From Geothrix sp. SG200 (lineage in GTDB: Bacteria > Acidobacteriota > Holophagae > Holophagales > Holophagaceae): a DNA stretch of 64,000 nucleotides. Under the pieces are notes generated by a model. The model made no database searches and was not told the origin of the DNA. It was given only the letters and a program-made list of their open reading frames with translations. A program made the translations under genes and the position numbers. Location of the stretch: positions 62,001-126,000 of the forward strand of contig NZ_JAKZFR010000002.1 of assembly GCF_022808935.1 (NCBI RefSeq). The letters are read 5' to 3'. Positions within the stretch are counted from its first letter, which is position 1. The number at the start of each line of letters is the position of its first letter. Shown in pieces: positions 32,900 to 41,404 of the stretch.

Positions 32900-34567
32900 T
32901 TAGCGCCGCCTGGCCACCACCGCGGCCGGACTCTGGCCCACCACCTCCCAGCGCGCCCTTTCCTCCGGGGGGAGCCCCTTCCAATTGGCGGCCTTGGCCA
33001 TGACGAACACGGGGCGCTCCGGCGCCTCGGCCTTCAGGAGCTCGGCCATGGTGCCCAGGGCGTCCGGGTTTTCGTTGAACCAGCGGGGCGCCACCGAACC
33101 CAGGTGGTCGCGGCCATAGGCCAGCTCACCGGTGCCCGCCACCACCACCGCCCGGGTGCGGGCGTAGAAAGGGAGGCCCTGGAAATAGTTGCCATAGCTG
33201 ATCCACTGGGCTTCCGGAGGTGCAGAGCGGGCCAGATCAGCCACAGACTTGCTGGGGCCCACGGCCACCTGAGCGGTGGCCGTCAGCAGCCACAGGGCGA
33301 TCCCCATGGTGACCATGAGGCGCGGCCCGGTGAGGCCCTTGAGGTGACGGGACCAGAGGCCCAGCCCGATGAAAGCCAGGCCAGGCAGCGCCAACCACCA
33401 GGATCCCTTCAAGCCGGTGTGGAGGGCCACGGCGGCCGAGAGCAGGAGGGCGCCGAGCCCCATCAATTCCCAGCCCATGCGGCGCAGAGCCGCGGGAGCT
33501 TCGCTTTCGCGCTCGAAGGCGCAGGCCAAGGCGGCCAGGGGCACGAGGACGGGCAGGATGTAGGGCGGCAGCTTGGAGCCGGACAGGCTGAAGAAGGCCA
33601 GGGGCCAGACGAACCCCATGACAGTGGCGCCGACGACCCACCGGGCCATGGGGTCCTGGGCCTGGGGGCCCCTGCCCCTCAGGAAGGCCCAGGCGCGCTT
33701 GAGCCCGACCATCGAGATCGACAGCCAGGGCAGCAGCCCGACGGCGAGGACCCCGATGAAATAGAGCTTGTCCAGCAGCCAGTTGTTCGAGCCCTGGCGG
33801 GCATGTTCATGGGTCAGGAAGCGGGTGAAGTGCTCGTGGATGAAGAAGAATTGAGCGTGGCCGGGATTGGCGCGGTCCACGAACCAGAACCAGGGCGACA
33901 CCAGGACCAGGTAGAGCAGCCAACCCAGGGGATCGAAGGCCGTCCGCAGGATGGCCCGGCGAAGGGCGGCGTCCTTCCAGCCGAAAGGCAGGGAGAACAC
34001 CAGGATGCCCCCCACGAGGATCACCTGGGCCAGCCCCTTGGTGAGCATGGCTCCGGCCATGAGCGTGAAGGCCACCAGCGTCCAGCCCAGGCCGCCCTTC
34101 CCCTCCCGGCGCCGGACCACGGCCTCGACCAGGGCCGCCAGGGCCGCCACCAGGAAGGCGCTGAACAGGGCGTCCAGCGTGAGGAGCTGGCCCACGAGGA
34201 ACGCCAGCAGTCCGGTCGCAGCCATGAAGGGCGCCCAGCGGGCATCCCGGGTGCCGAGGCGCCTGGACAGCCGCCAGGCCGCCCAGATCATGAGGCCCGA
34301 GGCCAGGGCCAGGGGCAGCCGGGCGGCCGCGCCGTTCTGCCCGAAGAGTTTCATGCCGAGGGCGGACAGCCAGTACTGCAGGGGCGGCTTCTCGAAGTAG
34401 AGCACCCCGTTCAGCCTGGGCGTCAGCCAATCGCCCGTGGCCAGCATCTCGCGGGGGATCTCCGCATAGCGCCCCTCGTCCGGCTCCCACAGCGGCCGCA
34501 CCAGGAGCGGGAGCAGGCCGAGGAAAGTCCAGAGGGCGAAGAGGGTGTACCGTTCGCGGCGCGTCAT
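32900..34567 (-). CDS. ArnT-like lipid A glycosyltransferase (GT83/PMT family)
   Basis: A 555-residue membrane protein with about 12 helices, the closer ArnT match of the two in this locus: WEPDEGRYAEIPREMLATGD then WLTPRLNGVLYFEKPPLQYW parallels the aminoarabinose transferase signature including the catalytic Asp/Glu pair. A KLPPYILPVLVPLA motif precedes the final periplasmic domain. It should transfer a pentose such as 4-amino-4-deoxyarabinose from undecaprenyl phosphate to lipid A in the periplasm. It starts 15 bp after the ArnA-type decarboxylase gene on the same strand, so the two form an operon. Confidence 0.9.
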   Translation of the reverse strand: MTRRERYTLFALWTFLGLLPLLVRPLWEPDEGRYAEIPREMLATGDWLTPRLNGVLYFEKPPLQYWLSALGMKLFGQNGAAARLPLALASGLMIWAAWRLSRRLGTRDARWAPFMAATGLLAFLVGQLLTLDALFSAFLVAALAALVEAVVRRREGKGGLGWTLVAFTLMAGAMLTKGLAQVILVGGILVFSLPFGWKDAALRRAILRTAFDPLGWLLYLVLVSPWFWFVDRANPGHAQFFFIHEHFTRFLTHEHARQGSNNWLLDKLYFIGVLAVGLLPWLSISMVGLKRAWAFLRGRGPQAQDPMARWVVGATVMGFVWPLAFFSLSGSKLPPYILPVLVPLAALACAFERESEAPAALRRMGWELMGLGALLLSAAVALHTGLKGSWWLALPGLAFIGLGLWSRHLKGLTGPRLMVTMGIALWLLTATAQVAVGPSKSVADLARSAPPEAQWISYGNYFQGLPFYARTRAVVVAGTGELAYGRDHLGSVAPRWFNENPDALGTMAELLKAEAPERPVFVMAKAANWKGLPPEERARWEVVGQSPAAVVARRR

Positions 34568-34582
34568 GGGCGCGGATCGGGC

Positions 34583-35635
34583 CTAGTTCTCGGTCTCGAC
34601 GATCTTCTCCAGCGCCTTGTGCTCTTCCACGAAGAAGTCGATGGCCTTCTTGAGAGAATCCTTCATGGACACCTTGGGCTGGAAGCCGAAGGTCTGCTGC
34701 ATGCGCTTGATGCTCGGCGTGCGGCGGGCGACGTCCTGGTAGCCCTTGCCGTAGAACTCACCGCTGCCGGTCTCCACCATCGTGCCTTCGGGGATGCCGC
34801 GCTCGATGCGGAAGGGGTGGTCCTTCCAGATGGCGATCATCATCTCGGCGATCTCGCGCACGCTGTAGTCATTGGCGGGGTTGCCGATGTTGAAGATCTG
34901 GCCGTCGGCCTTGCCGCCCTCGTTGCGCAGCACGGCCATGAGGCCGTCCAGGGCGTCCGCCACGTCGATGAAGCAGCGGCGGGCCGTGCCGCCGTCCACC
35001 AGCTGCAGGGGTTCGCCGTTGAACAGGTTCCAGCTGAATTGGGTCACCAGGCGGCTGCTGCCCTCCTTGGCGGTGTTCAGGCTGTCGAGCTTGGGGCCCA
35101 TCCAGTTGAAGGGCCGGAAGAGCGTGAACTTCAGGCCCTGCTGGAAGCCGTAGGCCCAGATGACGCGGTCCAGCAGCTGCTTGCTGGTGCTGTAGATCCA
35201 GCGGTTCATGGGGATGGGGCCCGTCACCAGGGGCGACTCGTGCTCGTCGAATTCCGCGTCGGGGCACATGCCGTAGACCTCGGAGGTGCTGGGGAACACC
35301 ACGCGCTTCTTGTACTTCACGCACTGGCGGACCACCCGGAGGTTCTCCTCGAAGTCCAGCTCGAAGACGCGCAGGGGATCGGTGACGTACACCTTGGGCG
35401 TGGCGATGGCCACCAGGGGCAGCACCACGTCGCACTTCTTGATGTGGTACTCGATCCACTCCTTGGAGATCGTGACGTCGCCCTCCACGAAGTGGAAGCG
35501 GGGGTTGGCGAGGTGGTCGGAAACCTTGTGCGTGCCCAGGTCCAGGCCGTACACCTCCCAGTCCGTGTCCTGCATGATGCGGTCCACCAGATGGGATCCG
35601 ATGAATCCATTGACACCGAGGATGAGGACCTTCAC
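34583..35635 (-). CDS. ArnA-type UDP-glucuronate oxidative decarboxylase, stand-alone
   Basis: A 350-residue short-chain dehydrogenase matching the C-terminal half of ArnA: LGVNGFIGSHLVDRIMQ, RFHFVEGDVTISKEWIEYHI, KKCDVVLPLVAIATP, PSTSEVYGMC, YSTSKQLLDRVIWAYG and GKGYQDVARRTPSIK. Catalytic Ser/Glu (TSEVYG), Tyr/Lys (YSTSK) and the ArnA-specific Arg after GKGYQDV are present, so the product is expected to be UDP-4-keto-pentose rather than UDP-xylose. The formyltransferase half of ArnA is absent. Start is GTG at 35633-35635 behind AAGGAG. First gene of the glycosylation locus. Confidence 0.92.
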   Translation of the reverse strand: MKVLILGVNGFIGSHLVDRIMQDTDWEVYGLDLGTHKVSDHLANPRFHFVEGDVTISKEWIEYHIKKCDVVLPLVAIATPKVYVTDPLRVFELDFEENLRVVRQCVKYKKRVVFPSTSEVYGMCPDAEFDEHESPLVTGPIPMNRWIYSTSKQLLDRVIWAYGFQQGLKFTLFRPFNWMGPKLDSLNTAKEGSSRLVTQFSWNLFNGEPLQLVDGGTARRCFIDVADALDGLMAVLRNEGGKADGQIFNIGNPANDYSVREIAEMMIAIWKDHPFRIERGIPEGTMVETGSGEFYGKGYQDVARRTPSIKRMQQTFGFQPKVSMKDSLKKAIDFFVEEHKALEKIVETEN

Positions 35636-35695
35636 GGGAGCTCCTTGCGCAAACGTTTCAGTCTAGCCGCTTACCCAGACGGGCGCAGCAGGCGC

Positions 35696-36598
35696 CTATT
35701 TCAGCCAGCCCTTCCGGCGGAACCAGGCCCAGATGGCCAGGGCGGTGAGGAGCATGGCAACGATGACCAGGGGGTATCCGAAGCGGTGCTCCAGCTCTGG
35801 CATCCGCTTGAAGTTCATCCCGTAGACCCCTGCGATGAACGTGAGTGGCAGGAAAAAGGCGCTGAAGACCGTGAGAACCCGCATGACCTCGTTCGTCCGC
35901 TGGCTGGCCAGGCTGATCTCCAGGTTCATGAGGTGGGTGGCGCTCTCCAGCAGCTCGTCGGCCCAGGTGTGCAGGCGATCGGCCTCCTCCACCACGTCCG
36001 CCAGCAGGCCCTGGTCGTCCCGGGCCTGCTCCTTGAGCGGGCCCAGGGCCGTCGTGATGCGCCCGAGGGTCCGTTTGATGACCGCGCAGCGGCGCTTGAG
36101 TCCGTAGACCTGCCGGACGCCCTGGTGGGGGATCTTGCGGTTGAAGAGGGCGGCCTCGATCTGGTCCAGCTTCTCCTCGCTCTCGCGCAGGGGCTCGTCG
36201 AAGGAGGCCACGGCCTTGGCGCAGAGGGCCAGCACCAGCTGTTCCGGGCGGAGGGCCTGACCCGTCGCCGCCCGCCCGGCGGCCTGGGCGAAGAAGGGCT
36301 GCTCCCGGCGGTGGACGGTGATGACCGCGCCCTCCATCATCAGCACCACCAGGCGGCGGGTCATGGCCTGGATGGTGTCACCCCGCTTGGCCACTTCGTC
36401 GTAGGCCCGCAGGATGAGCAATTGCTGCCCGGGGAGCCGCTCGAATTTGGGCAGATGGGGCTGGTTGAGCAGGTCCCGCACCGCCGCGGGATGGAGCCCG
36501 TAGCGTCCGGCCACCTCGGCCATTTCGGCGGCCGTGGGATCCACCAGATCCACCCAGGTGAAGGTCGAGCCTTCCGGAAGCGGCAGGTTCCTCAGCAT
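35696..36598 (-). CDS. corA: CorA-family magnesium/divalent-cation channel
   Basis: A 300-residue CorA protein: a cytoplasmic alpha/beta domain, a long stalk helix and two C-terminal membrane helices with the ion-selectivity motif YGMNF between them (about residue 258). The tail is basic (FRRKGWLK). It imports Mg2+ (or Co2+/Ni2+) passively, gated by internal Mg2+. The start ATG at 36596-36598 overlaps the TGA of the upstream dehydrogenase gene by one base (TGATG), so translation is coupled. Much longer upstream frame is not protein-like. Last gene of the run starting with cinA. Confidence 0.93.
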   Translation of the reverse strand: MLRNLPLPEGSTFTWVDLVDPTAAEMAEVAGRYGLHPAAVRDLLNQPHLPKFERLPGQQLLILRAYDEVAKRGDTIQAMTRRLVVLMMEGAVITVHRREQPFFAQAAGRAATGQALRPEQLVLALCAKAVASFDEPLRESEEKLDQIEAALFNRKIPHQGVRQVYGLKRRCAVIKRTLGRITTALGPLKEQARDDQGLLADVVEEADRLHTWADELLESATHLMNLEISLASQRTNEVMRVLTVFSAFFLPLTFIAGVYGMNFKRMPELEHRFGYPLVIVAMLLTALAIWAWFRRKGWLK

Positions 36599-37662
36599 CA
36601 GGGCACCCGGCACACCACCTTGCCGAAGCCTTGGCCGGCCTCGAGGTGGCGCTGGGCCTCGGGATAATCCGCCAGGTCGAAGGTGCGGTCGATGACGGGC
36701 CGGAAGGGCGGGTTGGTCGGGTTCTTCTTCAGCAGGGACAACAGGGTCCACAGGTGTTCGCGCCGGCCCATGTACGAGCCGCGGATCTGGATCTGCTTGG
36801 CGAAGAGGGCTCGCAGGTCGAAGGAGGTCTCCCGCCCGGTGGTGGCCCCACAGGTGACGATGCGGCCCCCGCGCGCGCAGGCGCTGAGGCTGGTGGCCCA
36901 GGTGGCGGCCCCAGTGTGCTCGAAGACCACGTCCACTCCGCGCTTGCCGGTCAGGTCGCGCACCTTGGAAGCCAGGGCTTTCAGGTCGCCCCGGACGAGG
37001 ACATGCTCGGCACCCAGGTCCCAGCACTTCATGGCCTTGGCCTCGCTGCCCACCACGGCGATGGCGGTGCCGCCCAGGGCCTTCACCAGCTGGATGGCCG
37101 CGCTGCCCACCCCGCTGCCCCCGCCCCACACGAGGGCGGTCTCCCCGGGCCGGAAATCGACTTTGTGGACGAGCATCTCCCAGGCCGTGAGGAAGACCAG
37201 GGGAAAGGCCGCGGCCTGATCGAAGTCCCAGTTCGGGGGGATGGGCAGCAGGTTGGCGGCGGGCACCAGCACATGGGTGGCGGCTGTGCCGTCGCAGACA
37301 TGGCCCAGCACGCCGTACGAAGGGCAGAGCATGTCGTCGCCCCGCAGGCAGGCCGGGCACACGCCGCAGCTCAGGCCCGGCGCGATCATGGCGCTGCCGC
37401 CCACCTCCACGCCCGGGGGCAGGACCGTCCCGTCGCCAGCGGCCGCCACCACGCCCGCACCGTCGCAGCCGGGCGTGAGAGGAAGCGGCAGGGGGAACCC
37501 CGGCAGGCCGAAGGTGGTCCAGAGGTCCAGGTGGTTGAGCGCCATGGCCTTCAGTTCCAGGCGGACCCAACCCGGTCTCGGCTCCGCGGGGGTGAAGGCT
37601 TCGCGGACGGGCGAGCCCGCGGGGCCGTGCTGGAGGATGCGGAAACGGAACGGATCGGCCAT
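36598..37662 (-). CDS. Zinc-type medium-chain dehydrogenase/quinone oxidoreductase
   Basis: A 354-residue medium-chain dehydrogenase. The substrate domain has GCDGAGVVAAAGDGTVLPPG and four structural-zinc cysteines CGVCPACLRGDDMLC. The catalytic zinc site is less clear. The NAD(P) fold carries VWGGGSGVGSAAIQLVKALG. The family oxidises alcohols or reduces quinones or enoyl-thioesters; the substrate cannot be set. Start: ATG with AGGAGG 6 nt upstream. It sits 10 bp after gpsA and overlaps corA, in a five-gene run. Confidence 0.88.
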   Translation of the reverse strand: MADPFRFRILQHGPAGSPVREAFTPAEPRPGWVRLELKAMALNHLDLWTTFGLPGFPLPLPLTPGCDGAGVVAAAGDGTVLPPGVEVGGSAMIAPGLSCGVCPACLRGDDMLCPSYGVLGHVCDGTAATHVLVPAANLLPIPPNWDFDQAAAFPLVFLTAWEMLVHKVDFRPGETALVWGGGSGVGSAAIQLVKALGGTAIAVVGSEAKAMKCWDLGAEHVLVRGDLKALASKVRDLTGKRGVDVVFEHTGAATWATSLSACARGGRIVTCGATTGRETSFDLRALFAKQIQIRGSYMGRREHLWTLLSLLKKNPTNPPFRPVIDRTFDLADYPEAQRHLEAGQGFGKVVCRVP

Positions 37663-37672
37663 GGAAGGCCTC

Positions 37673-38671
37673 CTATTCAGACTTCAACGACCTCGTCATC
37701 AGCCGCCGCACGGCTTCCTCGGGGCGCTCGCCGTTGAGGAGGCGGTGGACTTCAGAGGCAATGGGCAGGTCCAGGCCGTGCTCCTTGGCCAGGGCCAGGG
37801 CGGCGTCCGTGGTGAACATGCCCTCGATGATCTGGCCGCCCAGGGCATCCCGGGCCGCCTCCACACTGTTCCCCTTCCCCACCAGCTCGCCGAAGGTGCG
37901 GTTGCGGCTCTGGGGGCCCGTGGCCGTGAGCAGCAGGTCGCCCATGCCGGCCAGGCCCATCACCGTGGACGGCTGGCCGCCCAGCACCTCCACCAGCCGG
38001 GCCATCTCCGCCAGGCCCCGGGTGATCAGGGCCGCCCGGGCGTTGTAGCCCAGCTTGAGGCCGTCCACCAGGCCCGCGGCGATGGCGAGGACGTTCTTGA
38101 GGGCGCCGCAGAGCTCCGTGCCCACCACGTCCCGGCTGAGGTAGATGCGCAGTCTCTCGGAGGAGAGCTGGGCCTGGAGCGCCATGGCCCGCGCGTCGCT
38201 CACGGTGGGCGGCAGGGCCATCACGATGGCCGAGGGCACCCCCCGGCTGACCTCGTCGGCGAAGGTGGGGCCGGAGAGAACACCCACGGGGATGTCCAGC
38301 ACTCCCGTCAGCGCCTGGGACAGCGTCTGGTGGGTGCTCTGGAGGATGCCCTTGCTGACGTGGATCACGAGCTCGGCCGCCTGCGGCACCTTCGGACGCA
38401 GCATCCTCCAGGCATCCGGCGTCACCTGCGTCGGCATGGCCGAGATCCAGAGCGGGGCGCGGAAGGCTTCGGTCGGATCGTCCGACGTCTGCAGGTTCTC
38501 GGGGAAGGCCACGTCCTTCAGGCGGAGGTGCCTGCGCGTGGCGGCCATCTGGGCCATTTCGTCCGGGAAATTGCCCCAGAGCGCCACCTTTGCGCCCGCG
38601 CGGGCCCAGGTGATGGCCAGGGCCGTGCCCCAGGCGCCGGAGCCGAAGACGCCGATGTCAGCCCTGGACAT
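37673..38671 (-). CDS. gpsA: Glycerol-3-phosphate dehydrogenase [NAD(P)+]
   Basis: A 332-residue enzyme making sn-glycerol 3-phosphate from DHAP for phospholipid synthesis. The nucleotide site is GVFGSGAWGTALAITWARAG, and the catalytic Lys lies in ELCGALKNVLAIAAGLVDG; VLSGPTFADEVSRGVPSA and LAGMGDLLLTATGPQSRNRT are family hallmarks. Its start lies inside the end of plsY (14-bp overlap), so the two enzymes, which act in sequence, are translationally coupled. Confidence 0.96.
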   Translation of the reverse strand: MSRADIGVFGSGAWGTALAITWARAGAKVALWGNFPDEMAQMAATRRHLRLKDVAFPENLQTSDDPTEAFRAPLWISAMPTQVTPDAWRMLRPKVPQAAELVIHVSKGILQSTHQTLSQALTGVLDIPVGVLSGPTFADEVSRGVPSAIVMALPPTVSDARAMALQAQLSSERLRIYLSRDVVGTELCGALKNVLAIAAGLVDGLKLGYNARAALITRGLAEMARLVEVLGGQPSTVMGLAGMGDLLLTATGPQSRNRTFGELVGKGNSVEAARDALGGQIIEGMFTTDAALALAKEHGLDLPIASEVHRLLNGERPEEAVRRLMTRSLKSE

Positions 38672-39323
38672 TCGCGTCCTCCTTCTTCGCGCCCCATAGC
38701 TTGGATTCAGTGCCCGCCTGCAGCCGCAGGATGTTCTCGCGATGCTTCCAGATCACCAGGATGGCCAGGGCGGCCCAGGGAAGGACCGGCGCCGGCCCTT
38801 GGCCCAGTAATTCCGCCACGGGAGCGTGGGCACCTCGGATCATGAGGAGGTGTACCGGCACCATGGCCGCGGCCAGGATGCTGCCCAGACTGACATGGCG
38901 CGTGAGCCATAGCGCGAAGAGGAAGGTCCCCATGGGCAGCAGCACCATGGAGGCGTCCGCGGCCAGGATCACGCCCAGGGCCGTGGCCACGCCCTTGCCG
39001 CCCTGGAACCTCAGCCAGGGCGTGAACACGTGGCCCAGCACAGCCGCCAGAGCCATGAGGGACAGCAGGTCGACACCCACGCCCGCCTTCTTCGCCAGAA
39101 ACACGGGCAGGAAGCCCTTGGCGATGTCCAGCAGCAGGGTGACCACGCCCAGGGCCTTGCCGCCCACCCGGCTGACGTTGGTGGCCCCGATGTTGCCGCT
39201 GCCATGGGCGCGCACATCCCCCTTCCCTGCCAGCTTCACCAGCAGGAGACCGAAGGGGATGCTGCCGCACAGGAAGGCGGCCAGGCACCAGAGGATCGGG
39301 GAAGGCACGAGTGGCGATGGCAT
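38658..39323 (-). CDS. plsY: Acyl-phosphate:glycerol-3-phosphate acyltransferase
   Basis: A 221-residue inner-membrane enzyme with five to seven helices. It uses acyl phosphate to acylate glycerol 3-phosphate, starting phospholipid synthesis. The three PlsY motifs are visible: GSIPFGLLL, then HGSGNIGATNVSRVGGKALG, then FQGGKGVATALGV. It ends within gpsA, which supplies its substrate, and starts 12 bp after cinA. The C-terminus is soluble and slightly longer than usual (GTESKLWGAKKEDANVQG). Confidence 0.95.
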   Translation of the reverse strand: MPSPLVPSPILWCLAAFLCGSIPFGLLLVKLAGKGDVRAHGSGNIGATNVSRVGGKALGVVTLLLDIAKGFLPVFLAKKAGVGVDLLSLMALAAVLGHVFTPWLRFQGGKGVATALGVILAADASMVLLPMGTFLFALWLTRHVSLGSILAAAMVPVHLLMIRGAHAPVAELLGQGPAPVLPWAALAILVIWKHRENILRLQAGTESKLWGAKKEDANVQG

Positions 39324-39335
39324 GGACGCAGTGTA

Positions 39336-40562
39336 TCAGCCGATCCGCGAGACCCGCCTCAGCAGGTCCAAAGCCCCGGCCATTCCCCGCAGCTGCACGT
39401 CCACCCGGTCACCGGGGATGGTCAGGGCCTTCGCGACCGTTCCCTCTGGTCCAGCCAAGGCGATGAACAGGGCTCCCACTGGGGCGCCCCCTTCGGCACT
39501 CGGGCCGGCATTGCCGGTGATCCCCAGGCCCCAGGTGGCGCCCAGCCGGGCTCGGACCTTCTCGGCCAGCTCTCGGCTGGTGGCTTCGGACACGGTGCCA
39601 TCCAGGCCCAGCTGGCCTGCATCCAGCCCCAGCAGGGCCACCTTGGCGTTCGCCGAGTAGACCGTGGCGCCCCCCAAGAACACCTCGCTGGCGCCGGGAA
39701 TCGCCGTGAGGCGGGAGGCCAGCAGGCCACCCGTCACGCTCTCGGCCACGGCCAGCGTCTCCCCCCGGGCCTTCAGGCCCGCCAACACCGCATCCTCGAG
39801 GTTGCCATCCCCCACGCCCACCAGGTCCTCGCCCAGCACGGGAAGGAAGTCGTCCCGGGCGGCCTCCAGGGCCGCGGGATCGGAGCCGCGGGCCAGCAGC
39901 TCGACCTGGGTGAGGCTGGCGAGGATGGTCCAGTCCAGGTGGCCGTGCCGCTGGCGAACCTCGCGGATGCGCTCGTCCAGGGCGCTCTCAGGCACCCCCG
40001 CCACCACCATGCGCAGCGTGTGCGTGGGAGCCCCTGCCAGGGCACGCAGGCGGGGTTCCACCTGGTCCTCCCACATGCGCTTCATCTCCCGGGGCACCCC
40101 CGGCATCATCACGATGCGCACGCCGGGATGCCCCTTCGGGCCCTCCCACCACACGCCCGGAGCCGTGCCCACGGGGTTGCGCAGGGCCTCCGCGCCCTTG
40201 GGCAGCAGGGCCTGCTTGAAGTTCGACTCGGGCGGGACGCGCTTTCGGGCGGCGTAGAAGGCCAGCATGTCCTCGCGGCTCCGCGCGTCCTCGCGCAGCT
40301 CCACGCCAAGGACCTCCGCGAAACACTCCTTGGTGAAGTCATCAAAGGTGGGCCCCAATCCGCCCGTGGTGAGGATGACGTCCGAGCGCGTCAGGGCCTC
40401 GCGGAAGAGCGCGGCCAGATCTTCATGGCTGTCGCCCACGGCGGTCTTGCGGTGGAAGGCCAGGCCCAGGGAGGCCAGGCGCTCCCCCAGCCACACGGAA
40501 TTCGTATCCAGGCGGCGCGTGGTGAGCAGCTCGGTGCCGATGGCGATGCATTCGATGCGCAT
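39336..40562 (-). CDS. cinA: CinA-family nicotinamide mononucleotide deamidase
   Basis: A 408-residue two-domain protein. The N-terminal MoaB/MogA-like COG1058 domain has MRIECIAIGTELLTTRRLDTN and ILTTGGLGPTFDDFTKE; the C-terminal CinA domain has LAVAESVTGGLLASRLTAIPG, the catalytic Ser/Thr-Gly-Gly segment, and GLGITGNAGPSAEGGAPVG. The enzyme converts NMN to NaMN in pyridine-nucleotide recycling and may hydrolyse ADP-ribose. Length is normal. It starts the run cinA-plsY-gpsA-dehydrogenase-corA and is divergent from the small gene at 40592 across only 29 bp. Confidence 0.95.
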   Translation of the reverse strand: MRIECIAIGTELLTTRRLDTNSVWLGERLASLGLAFHRKTAVGDSHEDLAALFREALTRSDVILTTGGLGPTFDDFTKECFAEVLGVELREDARSREDMLAFYAARKRVPPESNFKQALLPKGAEALRNPVGTAPGVWWEGPKGHPGVRIVMMPGVPREMKRMWEDQVEPRLRALAGAPTHTLRMVVAGVPESALDERIREVRQRHGHLDWTILASLTQVELLARGSDPAALEAARDDFLPVLGEDLVGVGDGNLEDAVLAGLKARGETLAVAESVTGGLLASRLTAIPGASEVFLGGATVYSANAKVALLGLDAGQLGLDGTVSEATSRELAEKVRARLGATWGLGITGNAGPSAEGGAPVGALFIALAGPEGTVAKALTIPGDRVDVQLRGMAGALDLLRRVSRIG

Positions 40563-40591
40563 CGTAGAATCATGCCCGATAAGGAGCGGCC

Positions 40592-40888
40592 ATGATCATC
40601 CCGGATCTCGACGACCTGGTGCTGGAATCGGACGAGGAGTCCGGCATCCAGGAGCTGGGCCGTTGCTTCCTGGCCCGCGGGCCCTGGACCACGGTGGCGT
40701 TCCTCGTGAAGACGAAGACTGATCCCGAAGGCGACTGGGAGGGCCCTTCCCTCTGGCTGCACCGGTACCAGAAGGTGGCCCAGGGCTGGAAGCTGGTGAG
40801 CCGCTTCCGCACCACGGAGCCCGCCCAGCTGGAGAAGCTGGCGGACGCCCTGGAAGGGTGGAAAAGCTACTTCAGCACCGACAGGTAG
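40592..40888 (+). CDS. Small acidic protein of unknown function
   Basis: A 98-residue soluble, acidic protein (MIIPDLDDLVLESDEESG at the start; WLHRYQKVAQGWKLVSRFRT in the middle). No signal peptide, membrane segment or known domain. I do not recognise it. The ATG has a strong AAGGAG site 7 nt upstream, which supports expression; a TAGAAT hexamer at 40570-40575 may be the -10. Its 3' end overlaps the convergent DinB-like gene by 22 bp. Confidence 0.75.
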   Translation: MIIPDLDDLVLESDEESGIQELGRCFLARGPWTTVAFLVKTKTDPEGDWEGPSLWLHRYQKVAQGWKLVSRFRTTEPAQLEKLADALEGWKSYFSTDR

Positions 40889-41394
40889 CGCTCCCGGATC
40901 ACCGTCAGGTGGTGGGCCGCGTGGCCGAGGGTGATGTAGGGAATGCAGCGGGCCGTGATGGCTCTGTTGTTGGTGATGCCCTGGTTCCCCCAGGCGGCGT
41001 CCGGCAGGCTGCGGAACAGCGCGAGGCTGGCGGTCCGCAGGGCCCGCCATTCCGCGATCAGGTCGGTCATGGCGCGCGTGTCGGCCTGGGCGGCAGCGGC
41101 ATAGGGATCTTCGTCGAAGCCCGGCATGGGAGTCGCGTCCCCCCGACCGATGCGCAGGCAGCGATAGGTGAAGATGCGCTCGGCATCGATGATGTGCTGG
41201 AGCAGGTCCTTCAGGCTCCACTTGCCGGGGGCGTAGCGGAACCCGCCCTGGGCGTCGGACAGTCCCCCGAACAGGGCCGCTACCTCCTCCTGTTGCGCCT
41301 GGAGGTGGGCCAGCACATCGCCCTCACCGGCCTCGGCGATGTAGGTGGCGTAGCCTTCGGCGTATTCACCGGGGAGCGGACGGGTGAGGCTCAT
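40867..41394 (-). CDS. DinB-like four-helix metal-binding protein
   Basis: A 175-residue DinB/YfiT-type protein. Three spaced histidines that form the usual metal site are visible: LKDLLQHIIDAERIF (about residue 67) and the C-terminal YITLGHAAHHLTVIRERYL. These proteins are often thiol-dependent transferases or have unknown activity; damage induction is not implied. It lies 10 bp downstream of the pyruvate kinase gene on the same strand and overlaps the convergent small gene at 40592-40888. Confidence 0.88.
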   Translation of the reverse strand: MSLTRPLPGEYAEGYATYIAEAGEGDVLAHLQAQQEEVAALFGGLSDAQGGFRYAPGKWSLKDLLQHIIDAERIFTYRCLRIGRGDATPMPGFDEDPYAAAAQADTRAMTDLIAEWRALRTASLALFRSLPDAAWGNQGITNNRAITARCIPYITLGHAAHHLTVIRERYLSVLK

Positions 41395-41404
41395 GGGCTC
41401 TCCT

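Noticed and set aside
33104-36667. A very long open frame (over 1100 codons) on the plus strand opposite the ArnT, decarboxylase and CorA genes
   Set aside because: It is antisense to four well-recognised genes, has low-complexity His/Gly/Gln/Leu-rich composition and is a by-product of high third-position GC.
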